Assembly: GCA_963971285.1 (NCBI GenBank)
Contig: OZ020255.1
Span: forward strand, 15,768,931 to 15,832,930
Direction: 5' to 3'
From: Astropecten irregularis
Taxonomy: Eukaryota > Echinodermata > Asteroidea > Paxillosida > Astropectinidae
DNA length: 64,000 nt
The notes beneath the pieces are model-generated. The model was not told the origin of the DNA. It ran no database searches and saw nothing but the letters and a program-made list of their open reading frames with translations. Of this stretch, positions 1 to 10,433 are shown in pieces. The translations under genes were made by a program, and so were the position numbers. The first letter of the stretch is position 1, and every line of letters starts with the position of its first letter.

Positions 1-640
1 CTTTATATGCAATCTGTTTTAACTGGGCTTACTGGGGTTCTCTCTACCTTTTAGCAAAACGTTTATTTTTGTAAAAATTTTAAGATTTTGTCGTGGAGAT
101 CCAATGGGTGAATGGGGAATTTAACAAAAATGATTTTGACATTTTGAGGTAAGTGGTGGAATTTAGTATTATAATGGTGTATTTATTTATAATTACATTT
201 AATTAAAAAAAATCATACTAAACTCAGATATATTCATTTTACTCAGTGTAACAAACAAATATATATACAAACACATGTATTCATTTCACCATATGTTACA
301 ATTTAAGTTAGAAAAGATGATCATTTATACATGTTCATTATGGATTTTGACTTTCTGTGAATAAAATAGGGTGTGTATGGTACAATATTAGTAATGTGAT
401 GTTTATTTGTGGTGTAATGTCTTTCCAATTCAATGAAAAAACTGACCTCACCAAACTGTCCCAAAGCTACATGTAACTTAAGCCAGATTTGCGCAAAGTG
501 TCAATATTCAATCTGGCACTTATCAACTGATTTCAACTAATAAACCACTTTGAACAAGAAATTTAGGTCATGTTTCAGTGTTGAAGCAGAAGGCTTACTG
601 GATTTATCCTGTCCCTTTTTCCCTAAGTTAAGATCATCTA

Positions 641-994
641 ATACAGGCGTTTCACAATTAAGAGCGCCACCAAGAGGGCAGCAGGGAGAGGCCGATTTAC
701 GCGGTGCATGATGGGAAATTGTCGCCATTTAACCCACCGTATATCTTTCATCCATAGGTATTTCTCAATGTTTTCCAGTTTGGATGTGTGTGCTGTGCAT
801 CCGAAAGATTCGCAAACATAAACCATTGTGATAACACTTGAAATAAACGCACAAAACGACCCAAGAATTAGCAATAATGTTGAACGTATAGGGGGATAAT
901 CTCCAATGTCGACAATTTCCCATCACGCACCGCGTAAATCGGCCTCTCCCTGCTGCCCTCTTGGTGGCGCTCTAAATTGTGAAACGCCTGTATT
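641..994. repeat. Long inverted repeat, ~88-bp arms
   Basis: The left arm (about 643-730) begins ACAGGCGTTTCACAATT and runs through GAGCGCCACCAAGAGGGCAG. The right arm (about 903-992) is its near-perfect reverse complement. A ~170-bp unrelated spacer lies between them. This is the structure of a non-autonomous fold-back DNA element. The near identity of the arms suggests recent insertion or gene conversion. No transposase is present. Confidence 0.85.
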
Positions 995-999
995 CAATC

Positions 1000-1252
1000 T
1001 AATCATCAAATAACCACTTCCCTTGATAAGAGAAACTAACTGGATTGATTTAAAGTCATCAAAAAAAGAACAAAGAATCCTTTACTGAAGCAGGATTTGA
1101 ACCAGCCACCGCTGGAAAACCGTACCGGCACTCTTACCAACTGAGCTATCCAGCATTGTATTCAGTCCAGGGCTGGACAGCACAGTTGGTAAGAGTGCCG
1201 AAGCGGTTTTCCAGAGTTCGAATCTCACTCCAGCCAATTTTTCTTTGTTCAC
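1000..1252. repeat. tRNA-derived SINE pair, head to head
   Basis: A minus-strand copy (about 1000-1155) and a plus-strand copy (about 1160-1252) share a tRNA-like head. The head has an A-box-like segment (AGCTCAGTTGGTAAGAG type) and a B-box-like GGTTCGAATC segment. The tail is TTTTTCTTTGTTCAC. The heads face each other. It is not a functional tRNA, because the acceptor stem does not close properly and a family-specific tail follows. Confidence 0.7.
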
Positions 1253-2284
1253 ATTGCAAAAATTTAATTTTAATCAGAAAACTTATGTCTGTTTTACCAA
1301 TAGTCTTGCATATTTGAAGGGGGAAAATATGAATTTTAAATGATTTTACAAAATCGTTATTACAATTTTACAAATGTACATCACTCAGCGCCAGCCCAAG
1401 CAACAATTTTACCAAGAATGCTTTTTGCATAGGCCCTGCCCCCTTTGGGTTTGGGGGCTATCTTCGTCCAAGGCCATATTCATAGTCTGCTGCCCTCTAC
1501 CAGTAAAGTTAGAAAGGCAGGAAAATCAAATCAACACAGAGGGCGGTATTGACTAAAGCCAGTGCCACACAGTGGAACGTCCATGCACTCAGATCATACT
1601 TAAGCCTGTACAAGTTCAATGCCATGCACAGTGTATGCCTACATATGCAGACAGTACAGGTGTACACTGTACACTGGAGTGAATTCTAACTCAGACAATT
1701 AATACGTCCTGTGACCTGCATATTAGCGCTTTCAAAACAAGAATGAAACATACAGGTGAACTGACCTACATCTGTAATAAATGTGTAGTAAGGATCTAGA
1801 AAAATGCCCATGAAAAATAAGGTTTTTCCTCCTAGCTTTGTTCGCCTTGCCTTTGATACTCATTTAATAATATGAATGAATTTGAGTTCCTCAATAGATA
1901 CAAATCACAAAATTAGCTTTGCAGAAATAAAACAAATAACCGACTGTGTAACAGCTGACATCAGATTGATAAATTTTAGCTCTGCTACTTTTTTTTATGA
2001 GAGCATTCATTCTAACTACCGGTATGTAGTTTTCCATTTGCATATCATTAAACTTGAACATTTCACCAAAATCAGGCGTGAACATGTTTGAGAAATATAA
2101 AATAAAAAACAAAACATTCTATTGAAATATTGGTTCTCATATGACCTTTATAAATAGAAAGATTTCAGACCCAAACAAAGAATGATATGCTTGAGCCTCT
2201 ACACAAATCCTACTACATGTATGTGTACAGTGCCACCTTCAATTAAGCAAAAAAACATCGGGAGCCACACACATTGTACTGTCA

Positions 2285-2665
2285 TTAAAGGTACTATCAT
2301 ACTTTGGCAAAGTTGATAGAACAGCTGCAGTCTGGTCATTATTTGACTTGTCATGACATATAAACAAACCTGTGACATTTTCAACTGAATTGATCAATGG
2401 AAACAGTAGAATACAGAGAAAATCCTTTAACAATTGTTACGTGAAATTGTAAGGTTATTGAAATTGTGAGGTTTTGATCTCGAAAATCAAAACTGTTTTC
2501 GGTCTTTTGTTTTACTCATTTCTGGATAAATACCGCATTTCAGGTAAAGACATTTTAACGGTATGCTTCTACCATCACCATCTTTATACCCTGTAAGTTA
2601 TAAGAAAATCTGTGAACATTTCTGTTTTGGTTTCCCACCAAAGTATGATAGTACAGTACCTTTAA
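2285..2665. mobile_element. TTAA-flanked palindromic element (family 3)
   Basis: The element begins TTAAAGGTACTATCATACTT and ends with the inverted form ...AAGTATGATAGTAC...ACCTTTAA. The inner part carries GATCTCGAAAATCAAAAC at the centre and the family segment TCTGTGAACATTTCTGTTTT near the right end. It has no coding capacity. The termini and TTAA duplication match the piggyBac pattern, so a piggyBac-mobilised MITE is inferred. Confidence 0.75.
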
Positions 2666-3066
2666 ATGAAGCGAAATTTCATATGCTAACTGAAAGAGGA
2701 AATGACAGATCTCATTAGTGACGGTGACCGCAAGTTTCATTTATTTGAGCGATAAGCACAGAGTGACCCTGATGACTTTCACCTTCACAGTACTTAACCT
2801 TCACAGTAACACGTAAATTGATTCAATAGGCCTATAGGGTATGAGATTGACAATGACCTGTGAATGGTCAGTGAATATGGAAGGCGGTAATGTGTAATTT
2901 CATAAATCATATGAATTATGAAATTATGTCTGTAATTTGCATATTTCATAAATCATGTTAACATTATCACAGTTTAGGGACAATTTGATTTATCTATTCT
3001 TTCAACCCCCCCCCTCCCCCCCAAAAAAAAAAATATATATATAAATATTTTTTTATTTTTTTTTTA

Positions 3067-3245
3067 TTGAAAAGTGAACAAAGAAAATTTGAATGGAGCA
3101 GAATTTGAACCAGAGCAAACAATTACTGGAGAGGGATTAAAACCAATGAAAGGTTGCTGGTTCGAATCCCGCTCCAGTCATTTTTTTGTTCACTTTTCAA
3201 CGACTTGAGAAATTCAGTCAGTTTCCCTTGTGGTTATTTGACGAT
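3067..3245. repeat. tRNA-derived SINE pair (second head-to-head copy)
   Basis: The left fragment (3067-3120) is the reverse complement of the SINE tail and B-box. The right fragment (about 3145-3245) reads GGTTCGAATCCCGCTCCAGT followed by the tail TTGTTCACTTTTCAACGACT and TTTCCCTTGTGGTTATTTGA. The A-box regions are lost at the junction, so the pair is a truncated palindrome. Confidence 0.65.
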
Positions 3246-4534
3246 TAAAAAAAATTATGACAAAAATCATAACAACTATAATAACACAATTGTAATCAAA
3301 ATCACGGTGTATATTATTTCATTTTACTATAGATGTAAAAAATGTTCAGGTAAGATATTTTCCTTCAAGCTATCAAAATACTTTACCGTAATCTTGTTTT
3401 GGGGTTCAAATGAAACCATGAGTCTGTCTGAAAGTAACAAAAGAACAACACCAAACTTGACCTGACGGTGGATTAGATATTGAAAATAAAGTCTGTCAAA
3501 CTCTCTTCAGATTTCCATATGTTCATTTACTTGTTGCATATTCCCCTCAACGAAATATAAAACAGATTTCAGAAAAATTAAAACCCTATATTGCTTTCAA
3601 ATATCACTTAAACTCTTGGCTTCAACTCCGCCAAGAGGTCTACCAGCCCTCGGGGCTCACAATCCTGCGGATACAAATCTACTAAATCCCTTTCAATCCC
3701 CACATCTGTCAATCGGATAATCCCCTGAACACAGGTAGAAACCGCCACCCCCAAGGCAAGGAGACATATCCCTACTAAGCCGTCTTGATCCCCTAGTACA
3801 CACCTCCGGGATTTTTTGGGTTTGGAAGATAGGAACCACCCTGTGTGACTGAAACTGAGCTATAGGCCTAGGCGGCCAGCCAAAAAAAAGGCAGACCATA
3901 AAGAATCACCGCCGGTGGTTGTGACTGAACACACACACGTGTTCAGGAATCAGTGACTACCGCAGAGGAATTCCTGACCCTGACCTTCCTTGTTTCTAAT
4001 ACAAGCTCTATTTTGCCAACGACTAGGGAACACCCCTTCAATAAACGTCACTCATTGCTAACAACCATCACCCCCATCCCCCCCTGAGTACCCGCCTATA
4101 ATTTTCAATGATGCATGACTGAGGAGGGCAAAGGTTTCCTCCTTCTTCAACTTAAAAATGATTGACTATTGAGGTTCTACATCCACTAGTGATAGCGTAC
4201 CTCACATAAGAAGCATCAGTTGGTCTCCTATCATGTTGAAGAAGACTTGAGCTGGCACAGGGTACAGAATTCGAGCCCATTTACGCAAAACGAAACGGAA
4301 GCGATCCTGGTTATTTTGGGTAAGCATTTTTTTTTTCCGTTCAAAACATTCTGATGTAAAATTGATTACCTGTACCGTATTCAATGTGTTGCATTTAATT
4401 TCCATCAATTTAATGAGTGGATGTTCTGACTGATGTGAATTGAAATAAAACGATGAATCTGCCAAAGACTAAATGCTTTCAATACTTTATTTCTTTGTGT
4501 TATCCAGGTATTTCGATTGCATCAATCCTACAAG

Positions 4535-7500
4535 ATGATTCTGTCAGTCTTGCTCTACACTGCAGCAGCAGTCGCAGCGTGCTTCCTCTTTTATTTCATC
4601 CATGAGAAGTTCCTCTACAAGATGATGAACTTGCCTCCTGGCCCCTCATCCCTCCCGTTCCTCGGCAACATTCTCCAGATCAATCCTAAGCAGCTGCATC
4701 TGTCTCTGTCAGAACTGGCCAAGAAGTACGGCCCCACTTTCAGCATCAAGTTTGGCAAGGAACGTGTCGTGATACTCAACGCCGCTGAGACGGTACAGGC
4801 AGCTTACAGAGGAGAAGCAATCACCAGCAGACCAAAGATATTCTCGATTGATTTCTTCATCGGTAAGGGCTTCATGGCATGCACCGACAGAAACCACTTC
4901 AAGATTCACACCAAAGTGATGAAGCACGCCTTCAGAGTCATCAGCAACACCAGCCTGGGTGAAAAACTGGCAGACGAAGCCGAGTGTCTCATCAAGACCT
5001 TCGATGACTACGCAGGTCGGCCGTTCGATCCGAGAGAGGACACCAACCTGGCCTCTCTCAACGTGCTTTACAACATTGCCTTCGGAAAACGATACCACAA
5101 GGGTGATGCAGAATTACAGGAGATCTTCAATTATTCCCATGACATCATGAAGGGGGTTTCCCCTGTCCATCCGATCAACCTCATCCCCTGGTTGCAGAGT
5201 TTTCCCAACCCCTGGATGGACTCCCTCCAGAGAGCGAAGGATAAGCGAGACCATCACCTACTGACATTGTACCAGGAGCACAATGACACGTATGAGGAAG
5301 GGAACATTAGAGACATGGTTGATGCTTTAATCAGAGTAGCACGGAAAGCTGAGAAGGAAGGTGACAGCCAAACGCTGGAACTGCTCTCACCAGAGCACAT
5401 CACAACCAACATCTGGACCATCTTCTTTGCAGGCAAGTTTTTACAAATACTGTCCAACTAAAATCTCTGTACAAAAATTCCCTAAAAGCAGCACTGACTG
5501 TAACAAATCCCTTATTTCTCTTCAATAACACTAAATGACTAAAAAATAACAGAACAAATGTTTTTTCTTATGACTGTACACTTTACAGTAAAAACTAGCC
5601 ACATGTGTATTAACATGAAAAATGGTGTTTTTAGTTTTTACTATTTTTAAACAAACACTTGTGCAACCAACTGCATTTCGCCTCCCCCAACAGCATTCTT
5701 AACCAGTAAATGACAATCATATATTACAGTGACACATAAAATGCATGGCAATGTTTTTCATAAACTTCAAGCAACAGTAAATTAGCATACAGATGAAAGA
5801 GGGAAAAACTAACCTAGTATCAGCTACATGAAACTCATTTTTTGCATGACTCAACAATAACAAATATCACAGCCTACAAAACATCTAATGGACGTTCTCT
5901 TATCTCTTGCTTTCATCACAGGGACAGACACAGTCTTGAATGCATTGCTGTGGGTATTTCTGTACATGGCAGCTTTCCCCGATGTACAGAGAAGAATACA
6001 GAGCCAGATTGATACTGCAATTGGCTGTGCAAGATCCCCCTCTTTAGATGATGAGCAAACATTGCCACTTCTTAGTAAGTACATCTTTACAAATAAGATT
6101 TGAGAACGGCCAGAGCATATTGGCCGGAACGTCGAGTATAACTCAAGTTTCACTTACCAGTTCTATTCAGATTTCAGAATCGCACTTCTATAAAAGAGAT
6201 TCATGGTGTACCCGCAAACCTTTCTTCATTTCTATCTTGAGAATTGATGGAGCAGTGTTAAGTGTATGAACGATACATCAAATGAGTTCTTTTTCTCAAG
6301 AAAATGTTCTGAAATCATTCTGTCATCTTATCATCCGCTCAAATGAGGAACATAATTCATTTGATTCCAGACATAGCGGTATGCTGTTTTCTGGCCTGGT
6401 CGACAAAGGCGATTTGGCTTAACGATTTGGCAAAAAAGACCTTGCTGTATAAAGTATTATCAACATTTCAGGCCTGAAGAGTCCATCTGGTACAGGAATG
6501 CAATTTCCTCATCTCATTTGCTTTTCTTTCTTTCTTCTGTTTAGGTGCAACAATCTACGAGACGCTAAGATACAGCTCCTTATCATTGCTGGGTGTTCCA
6601 CATGCAGCCGTCACAGACACTGAAGTTGATGGCTTCCACATTCCAAAAGGTAATTCAGTTTATTACCATTGCATTATGATTGAACATTTCATAAAATGGC
6701 CTTGGAATAATACTCGTTCCCAATACAATGTTTAATGTTTGTGTCTCCTGTCTTTCAAATCAGTGGCTACCAAATGCATTTCCATGACTGTATGTGAACT
6801 GAATTTATAGCCTTTGAGAAAGATCCTGCTAGGATCGAAACGCGTCAGGCCCTCCTAACTTTAAGTATTTGAATTTATAGAAGTGCAATTCCAAGCATAA
6901 TACAAAGCCTGCACAACATTTTCAATAGCATTACTGAAAGCTTTGGGTGTCAAGTTGAAATCAGTGTATAAACTTGACAGAAAGACTCATTCTTGTAAAA
7001 CTTATACCACCAAGTCACAGAATTGACAAATGCGACTGACCCTGGAATCGCCCAAAACCAAAACACTGTATTAAAAAAATATGAGTCAAAGACTTTTTGA
7101 TTTCATACTCAACTGAAAAATATCCCACAGCTTAAGGGAAATCCCTTGAATATAAAGGCACGCCAGAGCGTCCAAAAATCAAAGGAAAATAATTGTTCAT
7201 AATTGAAATGTAGAAGCATATTTTATGTCTCTTTATTTTAAATTTGCTTGCTACGTTGATACTTCTTCAAAATGTTCTCCTGATTACGGTTTAAACCAAA
7301 TTTCCATCGTACATGTACTTTACCCCTACAGGCACACAGGTGATGGCAAACTTCTGGGCAATAAACCACGACCAACAAGTTTGGCACAAACCGTACGAGT
7401 TTGATCCAGACAGGTTTTTGGATCAGGAAGGAAAACTCCGTAGCCTCAAGGAGTTCCCTTTCTTCATGCCCTTCTCAACGGGACAGAGGGCATGCCTTGG

Positions 7501-7663
7501 GAAAAACATTGGCAAGTCTGAGGTATTCGTGCTTAGCGCCTGCCTCCTCCAGAGGTTCACACTTGAACTGCCGCCGGAAACCAAGCAGGACTTACAACCA
7601 GACATCCACTTTGACTTAGTGCCAAAACCGTACAAAATAACAGCCAAGAGAAGAGATCTGTGA
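4535..7663 (+). CDS. Cytochrome P450, CYP1/2/17-like (clan 2)
   Basis: Microsomal haem-thiolate monooxygenase; the substrate cannot be predicted. Four exons: 4535-5432, 5922-6074, 6545-6649 and 7332-7663. They join in phase 1 at each junction into 1,488 nt (495 aa plus stop), the normal length for the family. An N-terminal hydrophobic anchor (about residues 1-22) precedes the hinge LPPGPSSLPFLGN. The I-helix oxygen-binding motif AGTDT lies at about 299-303, across exons 1-2. The K-helix ExxR is ETLR (356-359), the PERF-like motif is PDRF (411-414), and the haem loop is FSTGQRACLG (433-442) with thiolate Cys440. All key residues are intact. The ~900-bp first coding exon recalls CYP1-type genes. 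Intron 1 starts with GC, not GT (5433-5434). I start at ATG 4535; an upstream in-frame TTG at 4517 is not credible. The subfamily is inferred from resemblance only. Confidence 0.93.
6810..6864 (+). repeat. GATCC-hairpin/GAAAC motif repeat, intronic
   Basis: This short repeat in P450 intron 3 reads CCTTTGAGAAAGATCC, loop TGCTA, GGATCGAAACGCGTCAGG. The hairpin GATCC-TGCTA-GGATC is perfect and an outer GCCT/AGGC pair is possible. Related copies lie at 21203-21255, 22561-22610 and 44191-44243. The layout loosely recalls a hammerhead ribozyme core, but two conserved core bases differ. Confidence 0.6.
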
Positions 7664-10433
7664 GAACAAAGAACTTTCATACTGCAGTCCATACACAAAT
7701 ACTCTCTACAATACTCAACTTCAGATCTTTCCTATTGTCACCCGAGTCCATGTCTAACTTCTTAATCAGATTTCTAAATCAAAGTTCTTGAACTTCAAAA
7801 AGAAAGTTTTCATGGGCTGTATTTCAAAAGTAGGACCCCCCCCCCATGCATCCCCTTTCACGAAGCACTAAGATTGATCTTCAGTGTGAATTCATCTTAA
7901 TTGCTAAGCAACATGTGATGTCACAATACAAATCACTATGGTGATACTGAACAACTCATAGATTAATCTTAGTGCTTTGTGAAATCCAGCCCAGGGCTGG
8001 AATTCAAGAAACTTTGAGATTAATCTTAAGATGGGTTGTCATTATCACCATGGTAATTTGCATTCATTGTGACATCACAGTTTGCTTAGCAATTAAGATT
8101 GGTTCATGATTTAAGATTGAACTTTGTGCTTGGTGAAATTGAACAAAGGTTTTTACCTGCAATGTGGGATTAATTAATTATCTGCCTAGGTTCATTCAGA
8201 GCAATATTTCTGCAAAATTATCCTACAGCCCACTTGAGTCAGATTATTTGTGTGTGTCAACGAATATCGATAATAATAAGCTAACAAACTGCCTGTAAAA
8301 ATATGTCTTCGCTTGTTCATTGGAAAGATGGTTGGTCACTAGATGACAAATGTCTTCAGACACTGCCAAATATTTGAAGAAAAGCCTGCTTCATCACATA
8401 AAAAAATGGTTAAATGATCATTAATTTCCTTACTCAACTGCAATTTGCATTAAATGTTTTCAGATTATATACGCCAAAATCTAGAAGCCCTGTAGTTGAT
8501 TCTAAAGGTACGTGCACTTGTGCTTCACTGTTTTGTTGTAATACTTTACAACAAAAGTTGGTGATAATCAAACCAATTAATCAAACGTCTGGTCAAAATG
8601 TAATATGTGTATATACACTGTATGTAAAAACACAATGAAATTACCAAGTATACTCACTTTTCATGTAGTACTACTTATGTATTTGCTGTGTATTGAATAT
8701 TGATTTGTTTCATATTTCATTTTAATGTTCCAGCTCATTACGTTTGTGCATAGATCTATTTGAACATTTAAATACTACACAGTACACTGCATGTTCTAAT
8801 GGTACGAAGACTGCTAGCTTAAAGCCTTAAATCCAAAATGCATGTATGAAGTCACCCGTAGCCCCATTACAAAACAAAAAAATTAATATAATAAGGGGAA
8901 TTCCTTATGTTGGTTTTCATTGTGCACGTGTACATCCTTGGACAAGTTTTATTTATTCCTATTTCTGCATTTAAGAGAGGCATTACCCAATTAATACCAA
9001 AGTTTATGTAAGTTTACAAAAAAAGTATTTTTATGATCTGTAAATATTCTACATAATTTGTATTTTTGTCAGTGTAAATTAAAGTCTCCCGTGTGAAACA
9101 TAATAATGTAAAAAGAAGAAATTAAATTGTAAATATGCTTACTACTTGCCTCATAACCACAGCTTTTGCATTATGCATTTATTGATATAACTATACTCAT
9201 TGTATATGAATATGTACAATGTACATGATGTAGAGCTTGATGCAAAATATAAAATATTGATATTGCCATATTTGCTGCCATTTCTTAGTAAACCACAGTG
9301 TATCCATGGCATTTTAATCTAAAGCTAAAGGGTGGCATGTTCATAAATAAACAAAGCAGTTCAATTATCGCAAATGATTTTGACGCAAACCTTGAGTTGT
9401 ATTGCATTCGTCATTTCATGATTTAGACAAATTTGTGGATTTCACATGTATCCCGGCAACAAAGTTTAAAATATAATTACAGAATAATAAAGTATAAACA
9501 AAGAAATTGTACTGTTAGAAGGACAAAGATATTGGGGGGAAAATTATCAGTTAACAGGGCTCGAATTTCGTGAAAAAAAAACTGTTCCATTTTACTAGAC
9601 CTGAACTGTTTTCACTAGACAGATGTCCATGGCCATGTATAGTAAATATAGAGTAGCATGGTGCAACTGTATTGCATCACAGGATCTTTCATTCACCAAA
9701 CAGATGGATTGAATGCTGTACATGAAAATACTTGTACAAAAAGTTAAACCAAATGACAAACATATTGTAATGTCATATTAACTGCAACAGAACTCTCACT
9801 GCTTGTTTCTATCAAACAAGTTAGCCATTTTATCAAGCTTTAGGCACATCCAAAAACTTTGGACTTTGCATTAGCCATTTATAAAGCGCATGACACAAAC
9901 CATTTTCAGCAATTCACACACACATACACATAACACTTCACATTTTTTTTCAATCATTTTAGTTAGCTTTTGCATCTAAGAGCAGCGTGTTATGATAAAT
10001 TTTCTTAAATGTTGACCATCAACAGAAAAACTTAACAAAGGTTTCTACACAAGCATTGCTACTTTTGCATCATGTGCATTATTTGCATTTACTTTTGCTG
10101 TGATAACTGAGAACAAAAGTCTGCATTATTGAACAAGGGCACTTTTCTAAAGAAATTTAATCAGTGTGGTCACCCTAACGTAAAACTCGAAAAAACAAAA
10201 GGAAAGAATAAAAGAAGACAAAGAAAACAAAGGAAAAGCCAAAAAAAAAATTTTGGGATGGACCACTTGCCGAGCTCTTGTACCTTTGCATGCATACATG
10301 TTTTTTTTTCAGCCAAACACACACTGCAAATCGCTGGTAGGATTCTCAACTTGTTGATGATTCTTCAAGCTCATTTGCAGTGCACATGGGAGGTGCACAT
10401 TCCATAATCTTTTCAAAATGGTTGATTTTTTTT
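7664..10433. other. 3' flank of P450, mostly unannotated
   Basis: AT-rich sequence that includes the P450 3' untranslated region (end not determined) and probably the 3' UTR of the minus-strand gene ending at 10434. Two tandem copies of the family-4 element (7856-7992 and 7993-8150) are the only structures I recognise. Frames here are short and lack splice context. Confidence 0.5.
7856..8150. repeat. Two adjacent family-4 inverted-terminus elements
   Basis: Each unit runs from a TTTCACGAAGCACTAAGATT-like end to TTAGTGCTTTGTGAAATC. The inner segment is GTGATGTCACAATACAAATC. The second unit lies directly after the first in the opposite orientation and is more diverged. Related copies are at 15925-16028 (partial) and 44587-45060 (interrupted by another element). 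Confidence 0.65.

Larger units (their letters stand above)
1..4534. other. Gene-free upstream region with repeats
   Basis: No supported coding exon was found here. The stretch holds a long inverted repeat (641-994), a head-to-head SINE pair (about 1000-1250), a TTAA-flanked palindromic element (2285-2665) and a second SINE pair (3067-3245). Low-complexity C and A runs lie near 3005-3065. The part next to the P450 (about 3,600-4,500) has no recognisable promoter. A pyrimidine-rich AG at 4506-4507 could be the acceptor of a leading non-coding exon. Confidence 0.6.

Noticed and set aside
4709-5457. Antisense frames of 129 and 67 codons
   Set aside because: Shadows of P450 exon 1, whose sense frame carries the conserved motifs.
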